DNA from: Theristus sp. LFF4_11
Taxonomy: Eukaryota; Nematoda; Chromadorea; Monhysterida; Xyalidae
Length of the DNA stretch: 64,000 bases
Direction: 5' to 3'
Assembly (NCBI GenBank): GCA_030248135.1
Contig: JASANC010003426.1
Span: 1-64,000, forward strand
The notes beneath the pieces are model-generated. The model had not been told where the DNA came from. It did no database searches and was given only the letters and a program-made list of their open reading frames with translations. Within the stretch, counting starts at the first letter, position 1. Each line of letters starts with the position of its first letter. Position numbers and translations under genes: made by a program. Shown one piece after another: positions 46,901-59,200 of this stretch.

Positions 46901-48097
46901 ACGGTTTTGTGTTGCGTCTGTGCAGGTTTGGCGCCTTCGGCGGTCTGGGTGGTCAGGCGAGCGCGGCGCAAGCGAGCAAGAACGTGTTCGGGGGCGGCTT
47001 TCAGACGACGCAGACGGCAGCCGCTGGCTCCGGCCTCTTTGGCGCCGTGACAAACGCGGCGCAGCCTCGTGCGCCCGGTCTGTTCGGCACGAGCACGCAG
47101 GCAGCCAACAGTGCTGGCGGCCTCTTTGGCTCGTTCGGCGCTGCAGCACAGCCACAGCAACAGACACCTTCTGGTTGGCAAACCACTTTCAAAACAGTAT
47201 GCTCGGGTTGTCACTTGTCAGTAAATATGCCCACAAAGCTGAATAAGAATGTCAAAACCAGTGAACTGTTCATATCGGTGCGTTTTCAGCTGGTTTTTGT
47301 CCGGTGAATCCAATCACACTAATCCGAAACGTGCCCGTGAAATGCGACGGTGTTTATTGGAACGTGGTGAGCATTGCGCGAGCTGCCGCACAGCGGCTGA
47401 CTCAGCACGTTCCACGCAGCGCACGCTCATGAACGAAAGTGGTGCTCTTCATTCATTGGTTTCCTTGGTGGCGCAGCATTCGGCGGCAGCACATTCGGCG
47501 GTGCACCAACGTTCGGCGCGGCCGCAGCGCCAGGGGGCGCCAGTGTGTTCGGAGGGGGTGCCGTGTTCGGTGGTGCTGCGTCGCCGGGCACCCGCGGTGC
47601 CTCCGTGTTCGGCGGTGGGGGCAGCCCGCCAGTCGCCGCATTCTCAGCGTTAGTCGATCGCATTGGTGATGTTTCGTGTGAACACTTTCGCCATTGCAAC
47701 AAACGTCCTGCCAAGTCTAACCACGGTGCACTCTGTTTATAAAACAGCCCATGCTGCACAGTCACAATCACACACGCACGCACACATGTGCGATTTTGCT
47801 ATGGTGGATATTCACCTTGTGCCGTTTCCGTGATATTCGGCTATATGCTTCCATAGACCAGTGAATCTAGTACTGCAGCGAATCGGTCATTTCTGTGCAA
47901 CGAGTGCGCATGTGTATTTGCGGTTCCATTCTTGCATTATAAAACCGGACTTCAATGTTCACGGAACACTTTAGCGTTTCAGTTTTGCAAAAGATGCGTC
48001 CGGTGGTGGTTTTGGTGCGTTGGCCGCCGGCAGCAGCAACTCGCCCACGGGCACGTTTGGCACACCGACACCGGTGCCGCAACAGTCCGCTGCGTGA
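37985..48097 (+). CDS. NUP214: Nucleoporin NUP214 (FG nucleoporin of the cytoplasmic pore face)
   Basis: Twenty-six phase-consistent exons, about 1485 codons: 37985-38023, 38189-38362, 38650-38871, 39243-39471, 39691-39810, 39913-40138, 40405-40466, 40606-40746, 41004-41150, 41353-41487, 41583-41899, 42186-42341, 42481-42650, 43062-43149, 43436-43684, 43790-43889, 44257-44481, 44773-44978, 45180-45531, 45623-45726, 45794-45856, 45994-46273, 46469-46580, 46926-47173, 47477-47665, 47994-48097. The first nine encode the N-terminal beta-propeller: SWSPKGRQFVVGKRDGS, DVCYSCTDR, STWRPWLLHENGRASLP, LLYVLTNDGLICPYEM. Exons from 41583 to 43684 carry coiled coils (LDALESELTMLKLKSS, KLRELERAFHQLQLL). 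The C-terminus is Ser/Thr/Ala-rich with FG repeats (ALFGG, FGAFGGLGG, FGGSTFGGAPTFG, GGGFGAL). In other animals it binds NUP88 and the mRNA-export helicase DDX19 and interacts with export receptors. Confidence 0.93.
46612..46815. mobile_element. Family G MITE, copy 3 (NUP214 intron)
   Basis: A diverged copy, about 204 bp, with ends TCGAACACGG and CGGATACGTTCGA and internal ATGATGTCATGTG. It matches copy 1 through the CGCTTGTC and AAACGGGCGTTTTT blocks. Confidence 0.65.
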
Positions 48098-49184
48098 GTT
48101 CGCATTTAGCATATCCGCACAGTTTTCTGAGCCATTTCAAGCTGATCTAGAGGGTCGCATTTAGATTGTTTTTACAGATTTTCAAGTTGGCGATAGAGTC
48201 AATATTGGCACTTCGGTGGTGATATGAGTTGTTTGTCCGATTGGAGCAAACTTGCATTGCACCAATTTGATACCAAACGTATTGTTCTCAAAGTAAAACA
48301 TCTCTGTTGTATTTTTTCTTGTCACGTTTTTGGTTATATGTTGATCATGTTGCTTGTGGTTTTCATTGTTTTCATCCGTTGATTATTCACCAAACTGAGC
48401 ATACACATAGCTTACAGTAGCTATGTCATGAACGAAGCGGTAAAACTGGTTATGAAACAATTTTCGGTGGAATCAAAAAACTGCCAAAATTAGTTAAAAA
48501 TCACGGATTGACAACAATTCGGTCGAGGCAGTCCAATTTGCCAGCGATCTGCAACAAGTGCAATGAAAAACTGCATTTGGCTCGTGATCCGACTGAATGT
48601 TTGCACATTTTGGTGCAGTGGAACCGTGCTGGCAAGCAATGAAGTGATCACCACCAACAAGAAAAACGTTCTGCATGCAATAATTTCAGCAGTGACAAAA
48701 TGCAATCACAAATTTTTACGAAGTTTATCAAAAAGATATCTGTTTGTCATACGTTTTATTAACGACCACGATGGTTGCAATATTGTCGAGTCGAGGCCTG
48801 ATACGATTCGGTTTGCCATGCTCTGGGTCAAACTTTAAAATAAACTGAAACCTATAATGTCATGCTTAAAAAGTTGAAAGGCTGTGCTGGTTGCGTGAAA
48901 ATGGTGTGCTGCATTATTTGCGGCACTGTTGAAAAAACAATACTCTTATGTATCGTGCAATAAACATACGGAAACTATCCAAAAAAAAACTCATAAAACA
49001 ACGATACGCTGAAAACGCCTACTCAACAAATTATTAAATAAGAGCAACCACTGGAGCTGAACGATTGTGAGTGTTAGCTCAACAAATGTGTTGAGTAATT
49101 TGTTGAGTAGGCATTCTTAGTGAAAAAAATTAACTGGCAATAGAGTACAGAGAGTTTAACGATATAACGAGACATCAGATCGTA
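48098..49184. other. Spacer between NUP214 and calcineurin B (convergent 3' ends)
   Basis: AT-rich sequence with candidate polyadenylation signals AATAAA at 48839 and 48959. It contains a palindromic element at about 49017-49115. No gene is seen. Confidence 0.55.
49017..49115. repeat. Palindromic element, inverted repeat GCCTACTCAACAAATTA
   Basis: GCCTACTCAACAAATTA at the left and TAATTTGTTGAGTAGGC at the right are exact complements about 65 bp apart. An inner CTCAACAAATGTGTTGAG palindrome is also present. It looks like a small MITE of unknown type. Confidence 0.65.
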
Positions 49185-52100
49185 TCAAATGTTTTCCAAG
49201 ACCATCTTTTTGTGCACTTCTGTCGTTCGAACTACCTGAAAATGACACGGCCTTTGATAATGTGTTGTGTGCTCCTGTCAGGGCAAAATGAAACTTAAAA
49301 TTTTTACTGGAATGTTTTTTTTGTGAAAAGCGAAAGTTGAAGGGTGCATTTGTACCGTAAACCATAATGGGGGCACAAACAAACAGCTGTTTTCAGTTCT
49401 TTCAGTTCAGGAAACCGAAAAAAATAATAAAACACCGGGTTGATTATCGGAGAATTCGCCCGAAAGCGTGTGTTTCAAAAAACAGAAAGGCACAGTGGAG
49501 TGACTGGACATTTGAATGATAAAAAAATCTCAGCCTAATTTTTTACCGGAAAAACGAATGTGATTGCGGTTACCGATTCCCGAAAAAAAATACAGAAACC
49601 GAAAGGATTTCAGTGCAGCGCAGTGCACGGAAGGCCAGGGCATTCTGTTCAGCACTCACATCGCAGAACTCGTCAAAGTTTATTTTGCCGTCGCCGTCCT
49701 TGTCGTGGAACAGTATGGTCTTGTCGACGATCTGCTGCAGCTGGCTGTCCTTCAGGTTGCTGCCGACCATCATCTTCAACACCGTGAACAGTTCACCGTT
49801 GGAGATGTACCCATCGTGGTCCATGTCATAGATGCGGAATGCAACTGTAGGCATGTGCAGCTTGTTCTTGTTATGTCATCTATATTATTAAATTTACAAA
49901 GTGTCTGTGTGTCTGTGCGTGGCACTTTTTTGCAATTTGAATTGGCGCCCTTTTTTGCTACTTAAGAAAACTCCATCTCAATTTCCTTTACCTATTTTTT
50001 ATTAATGCCAGTTGAGATTGTTTTCTCAAAACGTCGCTCTTCATAGCTGGAGTCATCATGATACTCTTTGGTCAACAGAGACAGTTCGGCGCAGCATAGG
50101 CAAATGAAAGCGGTGGCTGATCAAAACTTGATGATCGACTGGGAAAGATGTAACAAAACCGTCTTTGAAAAAAGTTTGAACTTTTTTGTTTTAAAAATCG
50201 GGTTGCAAAACGCACATCGACATCGGCATTGCAAGTTGCACTTTGGATTCAAAACAAGTAAATTTCATTGAAATTGATACTCCATGTTTCATTTTCAAAT
50301 TGATACTCCATGGTTTATGCGCGATAATTTCAACGTAACGCACGATGGGCAACTGGCAATTGTTGCTGCTCAAAACTTGACGAGCGACTGCGAAAGATGT
50401 AACAAAACCGTCTCTGAAAAAAGTTAGTTTTTTAATTAGGTCGAAATGGTATTTACCATTCATTTTCACTTTGCCAAATGTTAGGGTCATGTTGGGGTAA
50501 ACGGGTAAAAAGAAGCAATGACTGCAAAACGAAATTATAAACGTCACTTTTTTGTTTCTTCAATTCATTTTCATTTTAGAAAAAAGGCTTGGCTTATGTT
50601 AGGGTAACCGGGTAAAAGAAGCATTAGCTTTTTAAAACGGGTTGTTTTTAATGAAAAAAACGTTAATTTATATATTTTTTTATTCAATCTTACTTCACAT
50701 ACAAAAAGGCTTGACTTAGGTTAGGGTGAACGGGTGAAAATAGCAAAATCATAAACTTCGCATTTTTACTTTGCAAAAAAGGCTTGGCTTAGGTAAACGG
50801 GTAAAAGAAGCATTAGCTTTTTAAAACGGGTAATTGAAAAAAACGTTAATTTTTATGTTTTTTATTTAATCTTACTTCACATACAAAAAAAGGCTTGACT
50901 TAGGTTAGGGTGAACGGGGAAAAATAGCAAAATCATAAACTTCGCATTTTTACTTTACAAAAAAGGCTTGGCTTTGGTAAACGGGTAAAAAAAGCATTAG
51001 CTTTTTAAAACGGGTAAATGAAAAAAACGTTAGTTTTTATATTTTTTATTCAATTTTACTTCACTTACAAAAAGGCTTGCCTTCGGTTAGGGTAAACGGG
51101 TAAAAATAGCAAAATCATAAACTTCGCATTTTTATTTATTTTCAAATACATCAAAAATATTGTATTGTAGGCGACTTCACGGCAGCACAAGGTAAATTTT
51201 CTTCAGGGTTATTATTCAGTAAACGTTACTGTTTTTTCTTTCTAAGTCAATGCCGCTTCACCAAAAAGGCTTGGCATTGATTAAGCCCCATACGCTCGGG
51301 TCAATTGGCTAGTCTATATTATTAAATTTACAAAGTGTCTGTCTGTGCGTGCGTGTGTGGCACTTTTTTGCAATTTGAATTGGCGCCCATTTTTGCTATT
51401 TAAGAAAACTCCATCTCAATTTCCTTAACCTATTTTTTTATTAATGCCTGTTGAGATTGTTTTCTCAAAACGTCGCTCTTCATAGCTGGAGTCATCATGA
51501 TACTCTTTGGTCAACAAAGACAGTCAGCACAGCATAGGCAAATGGAAGCGTGGCTGATCAAAACTTGATGATCGACTGCGAAAGATGTAACAAAACCGTC
51601 TTTGAAAAAAGTTAGTTTTTTAATTGGGTCGAAATGGTATTTACCATTCATTTTCACTTTGCAAAATGTTTTGGTCATGTTGGGGTAAACGGGTAAAAAG
51701 AAGCAATGACTGCAAAACGAAATTATAAACGTCACTTTTTTGTTTCTTCTATTCATTTTCACTTTAGAAAAAAGGCCTGGCTTATGTTAGGGTAACCGGG
51801 TAAAAGAAGCATTAGCTTTTTAAAACGGGTATTTTTAATGAAAAAAACGTTAATTTTTGTATTTTTTATTCAATCTTACTTAACGTACAAAAAGGCTTGA
51901 CTTAGGTTAGGGTGAACGGGTAAAAATAGCAAAATCATAAACTTCGCATTTTCGTTTTACTAAAAGGCTTGGCTTAGGTAAACGGGTAAAAAAGCATTAG
52001 CTTTTTAAAACGGGTAAATGAAAAAAACGTTAGTTTTTATATTTTTTATTCAATTTTACTTCACTACAAAAAGGCTTGCCTTCGGTTAGGGTAAACGGGT

Positions 52101-53086
52101 AAAAATAGCAAAATCATAAACTTCGCATTTTTTATTTATTTGAATACATTAAAAAATATTGTATTGTAGGCGACTTCACGGCAGCACAAGGTAAATTTTC
52201 TTCAGGGTTATTTATCAGTAAACGTTACTGTTTTTTCTTTCTAAGTCAATGCCACTTCACCAAAAAGGCTTGGCATTGATTAAGCCACATGAGCTCGGGT
52301 CAATAGGCTAGTCAGTACAATTTTTGAAAAAAATCGATCTGGCTATAACCCGGCAAAGAAACAAACATTTTAGTTTCGTGTTCTTGTCGCCTTTGACACT
52401 GAATTGCGATATACCCCGGATGAACTCTGCAGAAAAAAAGTTAAAATAAGAACACTGATTATTGTCAATCGAAACAACTTTATGCAGCAAATGAAATTGG
52501 TGTTAAGCATTGGTTTTACATCAAAAATCAATCCTGTTTCAGCGACTTTTCTCTTGTGTCAAAAGTTGGTTTTGTTTTGAAAACCATAGGTTTCAGTTGC
52601 AACCGACCACTAAAGTCGACCTCCTGGTTTCCGTCCTCGTCAAAGATGTCAATGACCCGTTGCACGAGTGGATTTTGCGTCAGCTCTGGTATGGACATGA
52701 ACTCCTCGCAGCTGAGTGTGCCGTTGTTGTCAAGGTCGAGCTTTTTGAAGCGACGTGCCAGACGGCGCAGCTCATCCGAGTCAACTGAATGCACAGCAAA
52801 AACACAAACGTGCCAAACGCAGGCGTCCAGAACAAAATCTATATTGCGCCCTGCTTCGCTGACAGCACAGAATTTGACACCAGTGTGAATTTCAATTCGA
52901 ATTGAATTGAACGCCAGTATATTAACACCGGTTTTGAAATGTCAAACAAGTGATAGAATTGAAACTGTAAAAAGAACTCACAGTTCTGGCACAACTCCAT
53001 CGGGAGCGACGTTTCATTTCCCTGAAAAACATTTGCTTTGTTGCTACCTCAAATATTTTACAGCATGGTTCTAGCTAACTTACCAT
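49185..53086 (-). CDS. PPP3R1: Calcineurin subunit B (calcium-binding regulatory subunit of PP2B)
   Basis: Six phase-consistent exons on the minus strand: 53084-53086 (ATG only), 52982-53021, 52608-52784, 52367-52426, 49660-49844 and 49185-49235 (stop). The 171-residue protein starts [14 protein letters not shown], giving an N-myristoylation signal at Gly2. Four EF hands follow, with loops starting at [36 protein letters not shown] and [12 protein letters not shown]. The last exon ends HKKMVLENI. Length and sequence fit CNB1/CanB closely (family length about 170). It binds calcineurin A and makes the phosphatase respond to calcium. The first coding exon holds only the initiator codon. The 2.5-kb intron between exons 4 and 5 holds two Helitron copies in tandem. 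Confidence 0.96.
49879..51312 (+). mobile_element. Non-autonomous Helitron, tandem copy 1
   Basis: Begins TCTATATTATTAAATTTAC after a host A and ends CTAG. The 5' TC, the run of GTGTCTGT repeats just inside, and the 3' CTRR end after a short GC-rich hairpin region (CCC...GGG) are Helitron traits. The 1434-bp interior has several ~170-bp subrepeats with TTAGGGTAAACGGGTAAAA and AAAAAGGCTTGGC. There is no Rep/helicase frame. Confidence 0.8.
51313..52311 (+). mobile_element. Non-autonomous Helitron, tandem copy 2
   Basis: Starts TCTATATT directly after CTAG of copy 1, with no base between, and ends CTAG followed by host T. The outer junctions of the pair therefore read A|TC...CTAG|T, the usual Helitron target. 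It is highly similar to copy 1 but lacks some internal subrepeats (999 against 1434 bp). Confidence 0.8.
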
Positions 53087-56000
53087 GTTGAAATCGTGAA
53101 TTCAACTGTATGTGTTTAGTAAACTGCTGAAGCTATTCGTACATTACATCTGCTTTTATTTGCCTGTAATAAAAGTTTTTAAAACTACCAAATTTGAATT
53201 CAAAACAGAGAAAACAATTGAGCGCTTCTAATTTGTCGTTAATAGAAACTTATGACACTCAAATTTAAAAGAACCAATAATGACTAAACGCATGAACTGT
53301 GTATTCTTCGGATTCATGAAGCATTGTGCAAGCTGTGAGCGCCGTGATAACGTGTGATATGCATTACGCAGGTGAAAAAGCGCCGGTGCCTTCGGCGCTC
53401 CACGCACATTGCCGTCTATTGAACAGGGCACATGGCTCACTGGCCACAACACGCTCATTCTGCTCGCACCCATTCAGCGAATTGCCTTCAATTGACAGCT
53501 TGCCGCCAATCAGCGTGCTTGCTGGAAGTTTTGTACTGATGTCACGGCCCACACCATGATTTTTTTAAAGTGATGCGAAAATCGTTTTAGCGTGTCGCGT
53601 TGAAACACCGGACACCAATCAAAACTCAGCTCGGCGCATAACGCATTTCAACACAGAACATGCAGGCTTATTCATCTCAATCTCATTCATGCACTACAGC
53701 CAGTTTAGCAGTCTCTGTGTTTTCACGTAGCCAATAGTTAATTGAATGTTCCAGCAGGCGAGACTTGCGGCTGCAAACGTGCTTATCGATTTTATAAAAC
53801 CTCATGCACCGAAAACTGCCATCGCGTGCTCTGCCACGGGATGCTGCTGTGCCGTGTTGTGATGTTTCATACTAATCTGAGCCACTTTGAAGGACAAAAA
53901 AACTGAAACAGCAACCCACTTTTATTGCGTTTAACGAACGAACCGTTATTTAGGCATGTTTTTAGCTGGGGCTAACACGGAAAAGCTCAAAGAGAATGCC
54001 GTCGAGTGGGGCGCCCGAGTTGTTGACACGTGTACACATATTGTAAAGCAACGTGCGGCCCTGCAACTGAGAACGTTGCTTTCTGACATACGACCGCTGG
54101 AACGAACGCTGCTGGGGTTGTTGTGTCAACGTCTTTCAGGGCACTTACATGTTGAGAGCTTTCAAATGGGAAACAGCAGACGTAGTTAGCGTCGTCTGTG
54201 CGTCAATACGCACTGGTGGTACGTAAACGAATACACGTGTGTACAATGAACAAAGGATGAACAATAGCACAGAAAAAACACGTCAAATTTGACACACAAT
54301 TGTGTTTCTGAATGTCTTTTTCTTTTGTTTAAATTTCGCGCGCTCTTTGCACCCTGAAAAAAGAAGCTGCTGTGTTTATTCGGCAGTACCGTACGTATCA
54401 CGTTTACACGTATACACAAAAACACGTACACACTTGTACTCGTATACGCACTGTACACTTGCCCTTGGATTATACATGGATGTGTGTGCGTCTTGTTAAT
54501 TAAAAACTGTAATGGAAAACCGAACTGGATTTGAAACTCGGCCTACTTTGCTGTTAAATAACAAAGAAACTGAAAAGGAACAAATCTAATGACGTTTTTA
54601 AATGTACATCATGCGTGTGTACAGCTCTCCGGTAAAACACCGAGGCGAGGCACATCATCACGAAGTGGTATGCTGCTTCACTAAAGTTGCTTGCCTTGTT
54701 TTCCAGTCACACCAACGACGAGACATTGATTTTGTTTTGGCTATCCGTGTTTTCAATTAAAAACCACAACAAGTGTGTAGCTAAAAAAAGTCTCAAATTC
54801 TCTCTCTGGTGTCATGTTGGTGTTCTCACTCAACCTGTACAACCATGCCACGGAGTTTTACCTAGCGTTTTCTGCATTTTTGCGTTGAGGAAACTACAGT
54901 ATGGCCGAATAAATGAGGCAGTCCATCAAGGCGGGATCAGCCGCAGACTAGGAGTTGTCTTTTTCAAAAAAGCCAACGTAATTCCCAATCATGTGTACAA
55001 GGGATAAAGAATGAACAGAATAGCGCGGATAATCCATTAGTTTAAAACAACGCGTCAAATTTGGCTCACAATTCAGTTTCTGAACGTCGTTTATCTTTCA
55101 TTCAAAATTCGCGCGCTCCTTGCACCCTGAAAAAAGCTGCCATGTTTAACCGGCCATACCGTAAAAACGTGCAAAACTTCTATTTCAGTTGTATAGGATG
55201 CTACAAAACGTCAATAGGAAAAATTGAGTTGAAACTTACAGCCAAAAAATACTAGCCACTTACTTGTTGTCTGAAAATTTCAGCTATTAATTGCAGCGTA
55301 ACAGACAACTGGAATTCCTATTGACGTTTTTTATCACCCTCCTGTAGATTACGTCTTATCTTTTTCCTGTGGTTCTGTGACTGAATGCGCGCTTTGGTGG
55401 GTGGGATATAGCAGTTTTAGGCGTGACGTTTTACGCGTTTTGAATTGGTGTTGTTGACTCGAGTTCCCGAGATTGGACCGGGTCCCGTGGGTACATTGAA
55501 TTGCCGCCGCATCAAGCACAAAACTAATTTTCTTTTGATCCTTATGCCACAACAAGCATCAATTTTGTGTTTCAAAATCAAAACCTTTTTTAATCAATCA
55601 ATCTCCAGTTTTTGTTTCGTTTCGCTTCAATCTTCAGTTGAGCCGTCAAAACGCTCTTGCACAAACCAAAAACTGAACAAAAATAATTAAAATAAAGAAT
55701 CGCTTGGCACATTCATGTGCAGTTTGTAGTATTGTCGTACGTGGTGCAACTGTCAAGTATGGCGGAAACCTACATGTACGTGTACATATAAATACTGTTA
55801 CTTTTGAAGCTTCTTTCTTGTTTGTGACAGAATAAACCTGCAAAAATAGTGCCGTATTGCAGGTGAATTTTTAGTTTCTGTCAGCTGAGAAAGGTTATGC
55901 ATAAATTACATTATGTACTTTCTGAAATACAAAAGTTTTCAAGCAAAACAACGCAAGCTAATCTGTTTTGCCGTGTTCGCCTCGCTGTGCATGGGCGTTG

Positions 56001-56259
56001 TCAATTAATACTGAATGAGATTTTTAAAGTGTGCTAGCATCAGCTATGCATGCACACCTTTGAAATATAAACAATGTTCTTTGGAAATCCAGACGAAGTG
56101 ACCAGACATACATACAAATAATATAGGAACAGCCTTTTCACGATTCATACGACGTTATGCACAGTCATAAAAATACCGGTATTCTTGATTAGTTTCTCTC
56201 GTGAACTGCTAACAACTAAACTGGACTTTGCTCATGTGTCGCATCTAAAAAAACAGAGG
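53087..56259. other. Intergenic spacer between calcineurin B and the GPCR
   Basis: The genes diverge here. AT-rich, with no supported gene. Contains a dispersed repeat pair (54238-54390 and 54993-55165) and a CACGTACAC/GTATAC-rich low-complexity stretch near 54390-54470. Confidence 0.55.
54238..55165. repeat. Pair of ~150-bp direct repeats
   Basis: 54238-54390 and 54993-55165 share a GTGTACAA start, CGTCAAATTTG, CACAATTNNGTTTCTGAA, TTCGCGCGCTC, TTGCACCCTGAAAAAAG and a CCGTA end. The class is unknown. Confidence 0.6.
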
Positions 56260-59200
56260 ATGGATAAACGCAACTGGGTGGCGGTAGACTCGCACAGCCA
56301 CACGGCCACCAGCACAGCGTCAACATTCTCCCGCATTCACAACATGCACAAGATGAGCCCGATCAACAGTGACTGGCAAAACAGCACAATTGACAGCTGG
56401 CTCACTGGTGACACCACACAACCACTACGATACAATTTCCTCATCTTCACCATCGTCCCGGCGTTCATGGTATTTCTACTGTACTACAATGTGTCACTTT
56501 ATTTCTTTCAGTTTTCTTTTCTGTGCACATCATTTCTCCAAAAACGTTTGAACGAACGATCGAACGATGATTTTTAGGCGATGTTTTTAGTCAGGCAGGG
56601 TTAGCCCAGAAAAGAGTACAGAAAGCCATCGAGTTTTCTGTCATTAAGTGCCTATACACCCCACGGATGTGTATTGGATTGACAGGAATCGATCCCTGAA
56701 CTCACAGTCTAGCGCGCTATCACCCAGTCCACGAGGGTGATAAAGTTAAATAAACGACAGTAAAAACCGCGAAACACCTTGCCACCAGATAATTGTTTTT
56801 CAGACCCGTTTCAATTAGAAACGTTCAACGAATCGTTGAGCGGATGTATCATATTCACCAAAAGCAAACGTGCACAGGTGTTCGGCAACATGCTGGTTGT
56901 GAGCGCGATGCTCGCAGACCGCCATTTGTGGCAGAAAACAACGAACAAACTGATTGCCAGTCTCGCTGGCTCTGACCTGCTGATGGGCGTGGCCGTCGCA
57001 CCGTTCACGCTCTATCTCATGGTGAAACATTCGTTGTTTCCGTTTCGCTCTCTGAAGTTCAACATTTGTTTCTTTTAAACTACTCCACTGGTATAATTGC
57101 TGACAAGACAATTTGGCGTTATACCAGTAATCATTTTTCGTCGTTTTCTCGTTGTCCTTTGTTCCGTAATCTCGAAACCTCAAACACCCCGCGCAGATGA
57201 ACGAGTTCCAGTGGCAGTTGGGCGAGTTTGCGTGTCGGCTGCATCTGTTCCTGTCCGTCTTCTCCACGACAGCCTCTATTTTGCATCTCGTCGCTATCGG
57301 TCTTGATCGGTTGGTTTCTAAAAAAATAGAAAATGTACAGCCCTAGAGGTGCCTATTAATTCCTAAGCAATCAGCTGATTGGCTGGTTTGGAATTGGACT
57401 CATGGGTTTGGTCTAATTCAGTCCCGTGCGGACCAGGCCACAAGCGTGAGCTGGTGTCATGTGGCAGCCGGTGTTAAAATTCTGAGTCCGCAAGAACAGA
57501 TCAAATGAGCAATAATTGGCGTTTCAGTGGGGGCCGGGCCGGTGCCGAGCTCGCAAGCCGGCGTTCAGCACGATCTACTACAACCCTGACATGCCGAAAA
57601 GTCTTGCATATAAGGTCTCCCTATATGTACATTTGAAAATCAAAAATTTCTGGAATAAGTGGAATTTGCGTGGCGACTCTTATAGGTGGGAGGAGGTCTT
57701 AGAAAGCGAAGATTCGGAATTCCTGGTTTTATAAACGGGGTGGAATTTTGACCAAGTCAAAAATTTGAATTTTTTGGTTTCCCGCCGTTTGACACTCCGC
57801 CCACATTTGAGTGGGGGTCTTATAAGTGGGAGGAACATTATATGCAAGACCTTACGGTATACAAAAGTTTTAGAGTTTTTAAAATAGAACTGCAACGAAT
57901 ACAACTATTGAAACGTTTGGCGCAGCTATTTCGCGATCCTGTTTCCGGCCGAGTACCAGCGTTACGAGTCGCAAACGTCGACGGGCGTCTACCTGGCCGG
58001 TCTGTGGCTGATGTCGTTTCTGATCAGCATGCCGTCGTTCATGGAGCACCAGTGGCTGGCACACGGCTTCTGCTGGATCGAGGACGCGCAGTACTTGCTG
58101 ACGTCATCCATCGCCACGTTCATACTGCCGGCCGTGCTGCTCTGCTACCTGTATTTCAAGGTGACAATTCATGTGGTGGTTTTCGAATACGCAGCTTTTA
58201 GTTCGCTACTACTGAACTTGCTACCAAATTCAACTTACTATCTTTTTAAACACGTGACAGCAATTTTTATTCGTGAGTTTAGTAGCTGCGGTTTTCAGTG
58301 AAGGTTCCGAAGAAATAGTGTTCCAAACCACGGCGATAGTGTTATCGGCCCGAGTTACCTGAGTTAGCGCGTCAATCCGCGTAGCGCGGCTCTCGTTGTT
58401 CGGGCCTCGACGGCGTTCACCACATTTGGTGGTGAACGTTACGCACTATGGTTCACGTGGAGGAACTTGGCCCGTGCGGTTAGTCGGTTGTCGCCACACT
58501 GACCAGCCGTGGCGCTCGTGTCGCTGCCCCAGTCTCCCGTGCACGCATCCCTCATGCATCTGTCCTTTCATCGCCACAGACTGCACGCAGGTGTTCCGAC
58601 GTCTGCGGCGTCATTTTCCGATGCTGCGTCAAATGATGGGCGTCGGCGTGCGTGCCGGCCAAATCGGAGGCTTCCTGCGTGGCCGTGGCTCAGGGGACAC
58701 CAACAACGCGCCGCCGAGTGTCGTGTTGCCGCAGGTGATTGTGGAGGAAGTACGCTCACGACACGGATCACGGTGCGTCACACTCACAAATAACTGCTGC
58801 ACACGAAATCTGGGCAAAAAGGCTTGATTTGAATTCCGTTCAGGAATCGAAAATCACCCGGTTTTTCTTCCAAAGTGTCTCTCTGCAGATAGCTTTTGTT
58901 TCGCAATGATCATGATTGATTTTATCTGCCTGATTGCTCGAATAGCAAACGCTTTCCTCCTCTTTTCTTCTTTATCCATCCTGTCTCTATCCACACTCCG
59001 TCCTATTTTTTTTCTTTCTCAACAGAAAGAGCGAAAGCTCGACCAACTGCAGACTGAACAGTCCGAAGCGTCGTTTGTCGCTTGCGTCCGGACAATTGCG
59101 CCCGATGGACACGAGTGGATCGACGCCGGACATTGCGAACATGCCGCTTTTGACGCAGGACACACGACTCAGAAGTGGCACCATGCATGTGCTCAGGACG

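Noticed and set aside
50580..52120. TTAGGG motifs as interstitial telomere sequence
   Set aside because: They occur once per ~170-bp Helitron subrepeat, not as tandem hexamers.
53956..54189. 77-residue frame as a gene
   Set aside because: No homology or splice context, and it overlaps a sequence weakly repeated near 56577.
58396..58590. Longer upstream frame joined to the GPCR exon at 58591
   Set aside because: The acceptor CACGCAG at 58590 joins TM5 to the loop in phase and matches GPCR spacing; the upstream frame is not conserved.
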